64,000 nt of DNA from the NCBI RefSeq assembly GCF_003751505.1, contig NZ_RJVB01000005.1, positions 186,001 through 250,000 of the forward strand, in the 5' to 3' direction. Positions within the stretch are counted from its first letter, which is position 1; the number at the start of each line of letters is the position of its first letter. Origin of the DNA: Erwinia sp. JUb26 (GTDB lineage: Bacteria > Pseudomonadota > Gammaproteobacteria > Enterobacterales > Enterobacteriaceae). Both the position numbers and the translations under genes were made by a program. Below are positions 44,435-52,296 of this stretch, in pieces. The notes beneath the pieces are model-generated. The model was not told the DNA's origin. It did not search any database and saw nothing but the letters and a program-made list of their open reading frames with translations.

Positions 44435-45457
44435 TCAGAAGCGGATAACGCCTTTGATCAGCCCACGGTTGTTAATCACCTGCTGTTCGAAAATCTCCGC
44501 CAGCGCGGCAAACTCAAAGCACTGGTTGAGCATCATCTCTGCGGTAATTTTCCCGTCGGCCATCAGGCTGGCAACCCGCTCGAAGTCCTGACGAGTGGCG
44601 TTGCGGCTGCCCATCAGCGTGGTCTCTTTTTTGTGGAATTCCGGGTCAGGGATCTGAATATCACCCTTGTGCAGCCCAACGAACACCAGCGTGCCGCCGT
44701 GGGCCATCAGACGCACCGCGCCGTTCATCGCCGCCGCGTTGCCGGTGGCATCAATCACCGTTGACGGCAGCTGGCCGTTAAACTGGTCGCGCAGCTGCTG
44801 CGGGAAATCCTCCGCCGCTGCATCCAGCGCCACCAGCTTGAGGTTCTGCTCAACGTGCTGCCTGCGGAACTCGCTGGTATCGGCCACCACGACGTTAGCG
44901 CCCGACGCGTGAGCAATAGCGGCAACGCCCAGCCCGATCGGACCCGCACCGACCACCAGCAGATTGCTGCCCGGCTCCGGCGCCGCGCGGCGGACCGCAT
45001 GTGCGCTGATGGCGAAGGGTTCAACCAGCGCGGCCGCGTCAGGGTCGATGCCTTCTGCCGACAGCAGGTTTTTCACCGGCACGCTGAGGTAGTCGCAGAA
45101 ACCGCCGTCCTGATGCACGCCGATCACCGAGATATTTTCACAGCAGTTGGTTTTGCCGCTCAGGCAGGCCGAACACTGTTCGCAGGAGAGGTACGGGATC
45201 ACCGCCGCGCGCTGACCGACTTTCCAGCCGCTGACGCCTTCGCCCAGCTCCACCACCTCGCCGCAGAGTTCATGCCCCAGCACGCGTGGATAGCTGAAAA
45301 ACGGCTGATTGCCGCCCCACGCGTGAATATCGGTGCCGCAAATTCCGGCGCTGATAATTTTCAGCAGCGCTTCACCCGCAGCAGGCTGCGGTTTATTACG
45401 CGTCTGGTAAGCCATCTGTTTCGGCTCCAGACACACCAGCGTATTCATCGTTGTCAT
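44435..45457 (-). CDS. lgoD: L-galactonate 5-dehydrogenase
   Basis: A 340-residue zinc-dependent medium-chain dehydrogenase, same length as E. coli LgoD (YjjN). Shared stretches include SAGICGTDIHAWGGNQPFFSYPRVLGHE and ISVIGVHQDGGF. The catalytic zinc cysteine is in ICGTD, the structural zinc cysteines in CEQCSACLSGKTNCC, and the NAD-binding loop is VVGAGPIGLG. In E. coli the enzyme oxidises L-galactonate to D-tagaturonate. GGAGAAA precedes the ATG. It is divergent from lgoR, which differs from a simple lgoRTD order. Confidence 0.94.
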   Translation of the reverse strand: MTTMNTLVCLEPKQMAYQTRNKPQPAAGEALLKIISAGICGTDIHAWGGNQPFFSYPRVLGHELCGEVVELGEGVSGWKVGQRAAVIPYLSCEQCSACLSGKTNCCENISVIGVHQDGGFCDYLSVPVKNLLSAEGIDPDAAALVEPFAISAHAVRRAAPEPGSNLLVVGAGPIGLGVAAIAHASGANVVVADTSEFRRQHVEQNLKLVALDAAAEDFPQQLRDQFNGQLPSTVIDATGNAAAMNGAVRLMAHGGTLVFVGLHKGDIQIPDPEFHKKETTLMGSRNATRQDFERVASLMADGKITAEMMLNQCFEFAALAEIFEQQVINNRGLIKGVIRF

Positions 45458-45517
45458 GGTTTTTCTCCGTTGTCTGCACAGGGTTATGGCGCAAATCAAG
45501 CGGCGCGTTTTGTTAAA

Positions 45518-45564
45518 GAATTGGATCTGTGAGCCAGCGCGCCTTTCGCTGTTCTGAATTGGTT
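45518..45564. promoter_or_regulatory. GAATTGG repeats between lgoD and lgoR
   Basis: GAATTGG occurs at 45518-45524 and 45556-45562, the second continuing as TTTTTAAT. The inverse AACCAATT occurs at 46505-46512 between lgoR and lgoT. TGGT-type half sites are usual for FadR-group GntR regulators. Confidence 0.35.
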
Positions 45565-45592
45565 TTTAATAGATAAAAAACCGGGAGAAGCC

Positions 45593-46498
45593 ATGAGCCG
45601 CACGCAGAACCTTCGTCATAACGTCGTGAATCAAATGCTGGAAGCCATCGCCCAGCAGCATATTCCTTCACCGCTGCCGCCCCAGGCCGCACTGGCGGAA
45701 ATGTTTAATATCAGCCGTACCACCGTGCGCCATTCGCTGGAACATTTACAGCAGTGCGGCGTGCTGGAAAAGGTCAACGGCAGCTGGGTGATTGCCCGCC
45801 AGCCCGACAATGACGACGGCTTTGCCGCAACGCTGCCGGGGCCGGAGGCGCAGGCTAATCTGGTAGAACAGGCGTTTTTCCAGATGATTAACCAGCGCGA
45901 GCTGATGGCCGGCGACAGCTTTTCCGAGCTGCAGCTGGCGCAGGCCGTCGGCGTCAGTCCGCTGGCCGCGCGGGAGTTCCTGCTGCGCTTCTGCCGCTAC
46001 GGGCTGATTGAAAACGTGCGGCGCGGCCACTGGCTGATGAAGAAATTTGACCAGGAGTACGCGGAAAAACTGTTTGAGCTGCGCGAGATGCTGGAGATCC
46101 ACGCCCTGAAGCGCTTTATCAATTTGCCCGCCGATGACCCGCGCTGGATTGCCGCCCGCGACCTGCTGAGCCGCCATCGCCAGATGCGCGATACCATTGC
46201 CATCAGCTATCGTAACTTCTCGCAGCTGGACCGCGAGATGCACAAGCTGATCCTCTCGGCGGCCAATAATCCCTTTTTCGATCAGTCTCTTGAAGTAATT
46301 TCGGTTATTTTCCACTTCCATTATCTGTGGGATGAGAGCGACCTTAAGCAGCGAAACATCGTGGCACTGGAGGAGCATCTGGCGATCCTTACCGCGCTGG
46401 TCAGCCGCAACGATGTGGAAGCCATCATCGAATTTCACCGCCATCTGATTACCGCCAAGGAATCGATGCAGCGTTCAATCCGTCAGTATCGCGGATGA
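45593..46498 (+). CDS. lgoR: GntR-family regulator of L-galactonate genes
   Basis: A 301-residue GntR regulator. It matches E. coli LgoR (YjjM) through its length: SRTQNLRHNVVNQMLEAIAQQHIPSPLPPQAALAEMFNISRTTVRHSLEHLQQCGVLEKV is the winged helix-turn-helix. A second GntR-like segment follows (DSFSELQLAQAVGVSPLAAREFLL), and the FCD-type domain includes LDREMHKLILSAANNPFFDQSLEVISVIFHFHYLWDESDLKQRNI. It should control lgoT and lgoD in response to L-galactonate or an intermediate. Confidence 0.94.
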   Translation: MSRTQNLRHNVVNQMLEAIAQQHIPSPLPPQAALAEMFNISRTTVRHSLEHLQQCGVLEKVNGSWVIARQPDNDDGFAATLPGPEAQANLVEQAFFQMINQRELMAGDSFSELQLAQAVGVSPLAAREFLLRFCRYGLIENVRRGHWLMKKFDQEYAEKLFELREMLEIHALKRFINLPADDPRWIAARDLLSRHRQMRDTIAISYRNFSQLDREMHKLILSAANNPFFDQSLEVISVIFHFHYLWDESDLKQRNIVALEEHLAILTALVSRNDVEAIIEFHRHLITAKESMQRSIRQYRG

Positions 46499-46737
46499 TT
46501 TCTTAACCAATTACGGGTTTTTATCGATAAAAGCCATCAACCACAGTAATTAAAAGCCGATTAAAAACCGTAAATCGACGCCTGCCGCACGAAAAAGATA
46601 ACAAGTTGGCAACACCGACTTCGCCCGCCACTAGTCTGCTATTCAGCCTTACTTCAACCCTGTTCTGGCCGTGGTTTTTTAAAGCAATGCCCCGGCCCGA
46701 TTCTAATAACAAGACTTTTATACCCGGGGAGTACCGT

Positions 46738-48090
46738 ATGGAAAATAGCCAGACCGTTCGCGGTCAAAACCGCCCTGCCAGCCACGAAGAGCCAAAGGCC
46801 ACCGTGGTGCCAGAGCGCGGTCCGCTGCAGCGCTCGGCGCGCATTAAGCGCGTACAAACCACCGCGATGATCCTGCTGTTCCTGGCGGCGATTATTAACT
46901 ACCTTGACCGCAGCTCGCTGTCCGTGGCTAACCAGACCATCCGTGGTGACCTGGGACTGAGCGGCACCGAAATCGGTATTCTGCTTTCCGCCTTCTCGCT
47001 GGCTTACGGCATCGCTCAGCTGCCGTGCGGCCTGCTGCTGGACCGTAAAGGCCCGCGCATTATGCTCGGCGTCGGCATGTTCGTCTGGTCCTGCTTCCAG
47101 GCCATGGCGGGTATGGTGCAGAACTTTACCCAGTTTGTGCTGGTGCGTATCGGTCTGGGGATTGGCGAAGCGCCGATGAACCCGTGCGGCGTTAAGGTGA
47201 TCAACGACTGGTTCAATATCCGCCATCGCGGTATGCCGATGGGTATTTTCAACGCCGCCTCAACGATTGGCCTGGCTATCAGCCCGCCGATCCTGGCGGC
47301 AATGATGCTGACCATGGGCTGGCGTGCGATGTTTATTACTATCGGCGTACTGGGGATTTTCCTTTCCATCGGCTGGTACACTATCTACCGCAACCGTAAT
47401 AACAACACCCTGACTCAGGAAGAGATCAACTATCTGGATGCGGGCAGCGTGGTGGCGAAGAAAGAGCCGATGACCATGAAAGAGTGGCGCGGCCTGTTCA
47501 GGAACCGCACCATGTGGGGCATGATGATCGGCTTCAGCGGCATCAACTACACCGCATGGCTGTATCTGGCCTGGCTGCCGGGCTACCTGCAGGCCACCTA
47601 CAATCTGGATCTGAAAAGCACCGGCTGGATGACGGCAATTCCGTTCCTGTTTGGCGCAGCGGGCATGCTGCTGAACGGCTACGTGGTTGATGCAGTGGTA
47701 AACCGCGGCGCGCATCCGCTGAAAACCCGTAAGGTGTGCATTATTGCCGGTATGCTGCTCTCTGCCGCCTTTACCGCCGTGGTGCCTTATGCCACTACAA
47801 CATGGAGCGCGGTCCTGCTGATCGGCATGGCGCTGTTCTGCATCCACTTCGCCGGCACATCGTGCTGGGGCCTGATCCACTGCTCGGTCACCGCACGTAT
47901 GACCGCGTCAGTGGGCAGTATCCAGAACTTTGCCAGCTTCGTGTTTGCCTCGTTTGCTCCGGTCCTGACAGGCTGGATCCTCGACACCACCGGTTCATTC
48001 AGCATGGCGCTGACCGTCTGCGCCTGTGTGACGGTGGTCGGTGCGCTCTCCTATCTGTTTATCGTCCGCGACCCGATTGTGGATGCCTGA
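46738..48090 (+). CDS. lgoT: L-galactonate transporter (MFS, anion:cation symporter family)
   Basis: A 450-residue 12-helix MFS protein of the hexuronate/galactonate group: MILLFLAAIINYLDRSSLSVANQTIRGDLGLSGTEIGILLSAFSLAYGIAQLPCGLLLDRKGPR is typical. The ATG at 46738 follows GGGGAG; the longer upstream reading starts inside the promoter gap. It lies 239 bp after lgoR and beside lgoD, so L-galactonate is the likely substrate. The 239-bp gap holds an AACCAATT motif and AT-rich sequence. Confidence 0.93.
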   Translation: MENSQTVRGQNRPASHEEPKATVVPERGPLQRSARIKRVQTTAMILLFLAAIINYLDRSSLSVANQTIRGDLGLSGTEIGILLSAFSLAYGIAQLPCGLLLDRKGPRIMLGVGMFVWSCFQAMAGMVQNFTQFVLVRIGLGIGEAPMNPCGVKVINDWFNIRHRGMPMGIFNAASTIGLAISPPILAAMMLTMGWRAMFITIGVLGIFLSIGWYTIYRNRNNNTLTQEEINYLDAGSVVAKKEPMTMKEWRGLFRNRTMWGMMIGFSGINYTAWLYLAWLPGYLQATYNLDLKSTGWMTAIPFLFGAAGMLLNGYVVDAVVNRGAHPLKTRKVCIIAGMLLSAAFTAVVPYATTTWSAVLLIGMALFCIHFAGTSCWGLIHCSVTARMTASVGSIQNFASFVFASFAPVLTGWILDTTGSFSMALTVCACVTVVGALSYLFIVRDPIVDA

Positions 48091-48100
48091 TAAACCCGCA

Positions 48101-48126
48101 GCTGCCGCGCCTTTCGGTGCGGCAGC
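48101..48126 (+). terminator. Hairpin after lgoT
   Basis: GCTGCCGC, ten-base loop, GCGGCAGC, ten bases after the lgoT stop, without a T-tract. The microsatellite starts ten bases later. Confidence 0.5.
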
Positions 48127-48135
48127 ACAACTGCC

Positions 48136-48183
48136 GTTCCAGTTCCAGTTCCAGTTCCAGTTCCAGTTCCAGTTCCAGTTCCA
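48136..48183. repeat. Hexanucleotide microsatellite (GTTCCA)x8
   Basis: Eight exact units, 48 bp, between lgoT and the DUF1471 gene. The frames through it give only dipeptide runs (QF, LE or WN), so it is unlikely to be coding. Its exactness suggests recent slippage. Confidence 0.97.
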
Positions 48184-48365
48184 GAGAGTGTTCCCGCGAC
48201 AATCCAGCCAATCTATCCCCACTCTCCCACCCGCACCAAACAATCAATATTTTTGACAAATATCAGCAAATCACTCCGCTATCGCAATGTCTTCCATCGG
48301 CCTATTATTGTTTTCAACGAAGGCACACCGCCTTATACAAACAAACAATCTGAAGGAATGACACC

Positions 48366-48575
48366 ATGAAATCTATCAAAACTTTTGCTGCAGTTATCGC
48401 CCTGTCCGTAGTTTCTTTCGGCAGCTTCGCCCAGACCGTGACCGCAACCGGTTCAACCATCGACAGCGCCGAAGCGAAAATTGCCGCTCAGGCTCAGCAG
48501 GCCGGTACCTCTTACCGCATCATTGAAGCCAACAGCAACAACGGCGTTCATATGACTGCCCAGCTGATCAAATAA
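48366..48575 (+). CDS. DUF1471 small periplasmic protein, copy A
   Basis: A 69-residue protein with signal peptide SIKTFAAVIALSVVSFGSFA and a DUF1471 domain ending NNGVHMTAQLIK. It is identical in sequence to the product of 50257-50466. GAAGGAATGACACC precedes the ATG. A hairpin GCCCGAACCCTGA / TCAGGGGACGGGC follows at 48599-48627. Role unknown, probably stress-related as in BhsA/YhcN; the position next to rcnA is suggestive only. Confidence 0.9.
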   Translation: MKSIKTFAAVIALSVVSFGSFAQTVTATGSTIDSAEAKIAAQAQQAGTSYRIIEANSNNGVHMTAQLIK

Positions 48576-48598
48576 GCGCGAACCGCATTACCGGCAGT

Positions 48599-48627
48599 GC
48601 CCGAACCCTGACCATCAGGGGACGGGC
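48599..48627. terminator. Hairpin, end of DUF1471 copy A and rcnA
   Basis: GCCCG-AA-CCCTGA, loop CCA, TCAGGG-GA-CGGGC, a stem with one internal two-base mismatch, between two convergent genes. Confidence 0.55.
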
Positions 48628-48637
48628 ATGCTGTATT

Positions 48638-49726
48638 TTAAGCGCCCGCTATACCCATCCAGCCGTGGATCCCCATATAAATCCCCACCAGCGCAATCAG
48701 CGCGCTGCTGAACCAGGGTGCACGCTGCGCCAGCGTACTTAATCCGCTCCAGCGCTTGGCTGCATGTCGCATACTCAGCGCCGCCACCACGCCGACCGTC
48801 ACCAGCGTTAATGCCAGACCGATACTGAAGCACAATACCAGCAGCGCCCCCAGCGACAGCGCCTTCATCTGAATGCACAGCAGCAGCACGGTGATCGCCG
48901 CCGGACAGGGGATCAGCCCGCCGGTTAAGCCAAACAGGACGATTTGCCCGGTAGTCACTTTGCGATTAGCGAAGCGCCGCTTGATGTCGCTGGCATGCGC
49001 GCGGGCGTGAGCGTCCTGATATTCCTCGCTATGCAGGTCGATACGCGGAAGAGCCAGTGCCCCCTGCGTAGAGGCCGCAGCCTGGCCGTGATGATGCACG
49101 GGTGCGTGATGGTCGTGATGATGGGGAGTGTAACGGGCACTGAGAATCTGACCCTGCACCTGAGCGGGCCGATATACATGCAGCAGGCTTTGACGAGCGG
49201 AATCGGGATGATAATGGTCATGAAATTGCTGATGACCCTGCTCATGGCTGTGGGCATGGCCATGAGAGTATCCATGATGACGATCGCGAGCCTGGTCATG
49301 GGAATGGCTATGCCCGTGATGATAATCGTGAGCGTGGTCATGGGAATGACTGTGCCCATGATGATGGTCGTGCGCATGCTGGCTTTCGCGGCGGATACGC
49401 CAGAACATCCACGCCGCCGTGGCAAGAATAATCACTCCGGATGCCAGCTGGAACCAGGGCTCGGTGGTTGCCGCGTCAAAACGTCGGCTGAGCATCATGC
49501 CGCCCAGCGCGATCGCCCACACCACTAGCGTATGTGAAATCGTCGCCGCCAGCCCCAGCAGTACCGCCTGCTTTACCGTGCCACGCACCGCGATGATAAA
49601 CGCCGCCATCATCGTTTTAGAGTGCCCGGGTTCCAGCCCGTGCAGCGCCCCTAACAGGATAGCACCGGGAATAAACAGCCAGACGTTGCCGGCCCCCTGC
49701 TGCAACAGCGCAGTAAAATCCATCAT
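48638..49726 (-). CDS. rcnA: Nickel/cobalt efflux protein with extended His-rich loop
   Basis: A 362-residue NiCoT/RcnA membrane protein. Helices 1-3 contain GALHGLEPGHSKTMMAAFIIAVRG, the conserved HX4DH-like metal site variant of RcnA. Residues 117-214 are a histidine- and aspartate-rich cytoplasmic or periplasmic loop (HHHGHSHSHDHAHDYHHGHS and similar). The last helices follow (IVLFGLTGGLIPCPAAITVLLLCIQ and LVGIYMGIHGWMGI). E. coli RcnA has about 274 residues, so the loop is clearly longer here. The ATG at 49726 follows GAGG. It exports Ni2+ and Co2+. Divergent from rcnR with an operator between. Confidence 0.93.
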   Translation of the reverse strand: MMDFTALLQQGAGNVWLFIPGAILLGALHGLEPGHSKTMMAAFIIAVRGTVKQAVLLGLAATISHTLVVWAIALGGMMLSRRFDAATTEPWFQLASGVIILATAAWMFWRIRRESQHAHDHHHGHSHSHDHAHDYHHGHSHSHDQARDRHHGYSHGHAHSHEQGHQQFHDHYHPDSARQSLLHVYRPAQVQGQILSARYTPHHHDHHAPVHHHGQAAASTQGALALPRIDLHSEEYQDAHARAHASDIKRRFANRKVTTGQIVLFGLTGGLIPCPAAITVLLLCIQMKALSLGALLVLCFSIGLALTLVTVGVVAALSMRHAAKRWSGLSTLAQRAPWFSSALIALVGIYMGIHGWMGIAGA

Positions 49727-49774
49727 TGTTTTTGCCTCGAAGAAGCTATCATAGGGAGAAGAACACCGTAAATA

Positions 49775-49789
49775 TACTATACCCCAGTA
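49775..49789. promoter_or_regulatory. RcnR operator
   Basis: On the minus strand TACTGGGGTATAGTA, resembling the TACT-G-run-AGTA sites of RcnR. It lies between rcnA and rcnR. Confidence 0.72.
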
Positions 49790-49815
49790 TACTAACTCAC
49801 AAGATGGAAGCAGCG

Positions 49816-50091
49816 ATGTCACACACAATTGCCGGACAAAAGAAACTTCTGACCCGCGTACGCCGCATTCGCGGCCAGGCGGACGCGCTGGAAAAAGCCC
49901 TGATGGCAGAAACACCCTGCATCGATATTTTGCAGCAAATCGCCGCCGTTCGCGGTGCGGTGAATGGATTAATGGCGGAAGTGCTGGAAGGACATATTCG
50001 TGAACATCTGCTTGATGAGCAAAATGAACCCGCTCAGCGCGAGCAGGATTTAGAGCAGATCGTGTCGGTGATTCGTTCGTATATGAAGTAA
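49816..50091 (+). CDS. rcnR: Ni/Co-responsive transcriptional repressor
   Basis: A 91-residue CsoR/RcnR-family repressor. The metal ligands known from E. coli RcnR are at the same positions: His3, Cys35, His60 and His64. The family signature LQQIAAVRGAVNGLMAEVLEGHIREHL is intact. GGAAG precedes the ATG at 49816. It releases DNA upon binding Ni2+ or Co2+, allowing rcnA expression. Confidence 0.95.
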   Translation: MSHTIAGQKKLLTRVRRIRGQADALEKALMAETPCIDILQQIAAVRGAVNGLMAEVLEGHIREHLLDEQNEPAQREQDLEQIVSVIRSYMK

Positions 50092-50132
50092 TACCATCGG
50101 GGCTGCCTTGCCGTATGTGGCCCGGATTGATT

Positions 50133-50525
50133 AATCAATTTTTTTGACTAACTTCAGCAAATCACTCCGCTATCCGAATCTCTTCAATCGGCCTATTATT
50201 GTTTTCAACGAAGGCACAACGCCTTACACAAACAAATAATCTGAAGGAATGACATCATGAAATCTATCAAAACTTTTGCTGCAGTTATCGCCCTTTCCGT
50301 AGTTTCTTTCGGTAGCTTCGCCCAGACCGTCACCGCAACCGGTTCAACCATCGACAGCGCCGAAGCGAAAATTGCCGCCCAGGCTCAGCAGGCCGGCACC
50401 TCTTACCGCATCATTGAAGCCAACAGCAACAACGGCGTGCATATGACTGCCCAGCTGATCAAATAAGCGTAAACCGCACTACCGGCAGTGCCCGAACCCT
50501 GACCATCAGGGGACGGGCATGCTGT
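50133..50525 (+). repeat. 393-bp direct repeat, copy B
   Basis: Second copy of the 48242-48634 unit, same orientation, 1891 bp downstream. Its right end includes the last codons (SMPVP and stop) of the AraC gene. Confidence 0.92.
50257..50466 (+). CDS. DUF1471 small periplasmic protein, copy B
   Basis: A 69-residue protein, same amino-acid sequence as copy A, with a few silent base differences (for example CTTTCC against CTGTCC and GCCGCC against GCCGCT). GAAGGAATGACATC precedes the ATG. The same hairpin follows at 50490-50518. Both copies keep a full promoter region, so both are probably expressed. Confidence 0.9.
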   Translation: MKSIKTFAAVIALSVVSFGSFAQTVTATGSTIDSAEAKIAAQAQQAGTSYRIIEANSNNGVHMTAQLIK

Positions 50526-51396
50526 CATTCTCCGCCAGCACCGGCACAAAGTAATCCACCACCACCGTTCTGCCTTCCTGCGGCTCCCGACGATCGATAC
50601 GTTCAACGTCGTAACCGTCCCGGCGAACTGCGCCAGCACCGGGCAGTGCATGCTGGTAAATCAGATCAATAAACGTGCTGTACAGACGCTCATCACCCCG
50701 ATAGCTGAATTTCAAATAGGCCTGTTTTTCAATGCTGAGTTGCATCTGCGCCGCATCGTTCGCGCAGACGTTCTGCTCCAGGCACGTCAGATACTGCAGC
50801 GTGGCGCGATCGCCCGTACGCGGGCCGCCCCTGATGATATTGATTAGCCCGTAAAGTACATCCGGCTGTTCGGCCAGCGCATTCAGCCGCCGCTGCCAGA
50901 AGCTGTCGCGCTCGCGCCAGGAAAAATCATCAATCGTGTCCAGGGTAAAGGCGTAGTTGTTCACGCAGCCGCTCAGATGCAGCCCGTCCAGCTCCACCAG
51001 CTTGCCTTCCGGCACGTTCATAGTGGTCAGATTGATCGGCGGGCACAGCCCCTCGCACGACCAGTGTGGCGCATCGCGGTACTGGGCCGGCGTGACGTTA
51101 AAATGACGCTTGAAGGTTTTGTGGTAAACGTTATGGCTGGAGAAGCCGTGTTCGCTCCCCACCGAGTCAATCTGCTTATCAAACAGCCGCAGCATCACCG
51201 CGCTGGAGGTCAGCCGCCGCTGGCGGCAGTAGGAGGCCAGCTTTTGCCCGGTGACCTCTTTAAAAATGCGCTGCAGGTGCCATTTGGAGTAACCCGACTT
51301 TTCAACGAAGTCGTTAATGGTTAGCGGCGTATGGATATTGCCTTCCAGCCAGCGCAGCAGCTGATGCACAACTTCCTGCTTAAATGTGGTTTTCAC
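50506..51396 (-). CDS. AraC-family regulator with GyrI-like domain (Rob-like)
   Basis: A 296-residue protein. Residues 1-110 carry the two AraC helix-turn-helices ([66 protein letters not shown]). Residues about 120-285 form a GyrI-like small-molecule-binding domain ending VVVDYFVPVLA. The last nine residues run into the duplicated hairpin segment. GTG start, overlapping the TetR stop by four bases (GTGA). Second gene of the TetR-AraC operon; probably a multidrug or stress regulator. Confidence 0.9.
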   Translation of the reverse strand: MKTTFKQEVVHQLLRWLEGNIHTPLTINDFVEKSGYSKWHLQRIFKEVTGQKLASYCRQRRLTSSAVMLRLFDKQIDSVGSEHGFSSHNVYHKTFKRHFNVTPAQYRDAPHWSCEGLCPPINLTTMNVPEGKLVELDGLHLSGCVNNYAFTLDTIDDFSWRERDSFWQRRLNALAEQPDVLYGLINIIRGGPRTGDRATLQYLTCLEQNVCANDAAQMQLSIEKQAYLKFSYRGDERLYSTFIDLIYQHALPGAGAVRRDGYDVERIDRREPQEGRTVVVDYFVPVLAENDSMPVP

Positions 51397-52007
51397 AATT
51401 CATCACTCTCCCTGATAAGTCTCAGCAAATCGTCGCGCAGCGCCTGCATATCGCGAATGGTGTCACCGTTCACCAGCGACTGCACAAGCCAGGCACCGTC
51501 CGCGGCCAGCCGCACCATCTGATGCAGCGGCAGGCTGTCCGTTCGCCGATGGCGCTCAAGCCGTCCGTTCATCCACGCGGCCCAGCGCTGGCAAAGCACC
51601 GGAGAGGCCATCATTGACAGCGACAGCGGTACCCGCATGCTGTTTAAGCCCTGCTGGATTTCATTAAAGGCCACGATGACATAGGCGCGGGTAAAGCAGC
51701 CTGATTGCTGGCCGTCTTCCGCGATCAGCCGGTCTATCTCCCGCTCGCTTTCCGCCAGAAAGGCATCAAACATGGCGTCCAGCAGTGCCTGCTTGTGGGG
51801 GAAATGGTGAAAGAAGCCGCCTTTGGTCACCCCGGCGGCCTGGGCGACCGCCTGTACGGTGATGCCATTCAATCCACGGCTGACGGCCAGCGCTGCGGCA
51901 GATTCAATCAGGGCGTTTCGTACCTGTTCGGGCTGTTTTTTTCGCTTATAGGCCGTTTTGTCATGGCCCGTATTCTGAGGTATATCTGATTCAATTAGCT
52001 GTTTCAT
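51393..52007 (-). CDS. TetR-family regulator
   Basis: A 204-residue TetR repressor: QVRNALIESAAALAVSRGLNGITVQAVAQAAGVTKGGFFHHFPHKQALLDAMFDAFL is the helix-turn-helix (residues about 28-80), and the rest is the ligand domain. ATG at 52007. The palindrome at 52035-52048 lies 28 bases upstream, which suggests self-repression. Co-transcribed with the AraC gene. Confidence 0.92.
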   Translation of the reverse strand: MKQLIESDIPQNTGHDKTAYKRKKQPEQVRNALIESAAALAVSRGLNGITVQAVAQAAGVTKGGFFHHFPHKQALLDAMFDAFLAESEREIDRLIAEDGQQSGCFTRAYVIVAFNEIQQGLNSMRVPLSLSMMASPVLCQRWAAWMNGRLERHRRTDSLPLHQMVRLAADGAWLVQSLVNGDTIRDMQALRDDLLRLIRESDEL

Positions 52008-52034
52008 TTAAATTTACAGATTAATACAAGAAAG

Positions 52035-52048
52035 ATACCGCGCGGTAT
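52035..52048. promoter_or_regulatory. Palindrome ATACCGCGCGGTAT, candidate TetR operator
   Basis: Perfect 14-bp palindrome just upstream of the TetR gene; TACCG/CGGTA half sites are usual for TetR repressors. The rest of the 289-bp gap 52008-52296 is AT-rich and also holds the LacI-type motif at 52257-52268. Confidence 0.6.
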
Positions 52049-52256
52049 GTTGCCAGTAAAATACCATAAAACGATGACGTTCAGATAAAACTTATCTTGC
52101 AGGTTAAAGCGCTAAAGCACCTGGCGCAGCGCAATAGCAGCCATGTCCTCGGGACAAAAAAATGAAATTTTTATGCTTAATCAGTGGATAGTTAAAAAAT
52201 ATAATCTGAGCACTGTCATATCTTTAGCATCTTATCGCCCTGCCCCTGCGGGTTTT

Positions 52257-52268
52257 ATGATAGTTTTT
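52257..52268. promoter_or_regulatory. ATGATAGTTTTT motif before the LacI gene
   Basis: The same 12 bases recur at 53408-53419 in front of the transporter gene, so this regulator may control its own gene as well. Confidence 0.5.
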
Positions 52269-52296
52269 CCTCATTCAGACTTAGTTGGAACTTTCG

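Larger units (their letters stand above)
48242..48634 (+). repeat. 393-bp direct repeat, copy A
   Basis: Aligns without gaps to 50133-50525 at an offset of 1891 bp. It contains promoter, DUF1471 gene and end hairpin. The coding part is almost unchanged and the upstream part has scattered substitutions. Confidence 0.92.

Noticed and set aside
48136-48183. Possible CRISPR-like array
   Set aside because: The units are six bases long and contiguous, without spacers, and no cas gene is present.
48041-48256. Frames through the GTTCCA repeat on both strands (QF, LE and WN dipeptide runs)
   Set aside because: They are produced by the microsatellite itself and have no supporting start signals.
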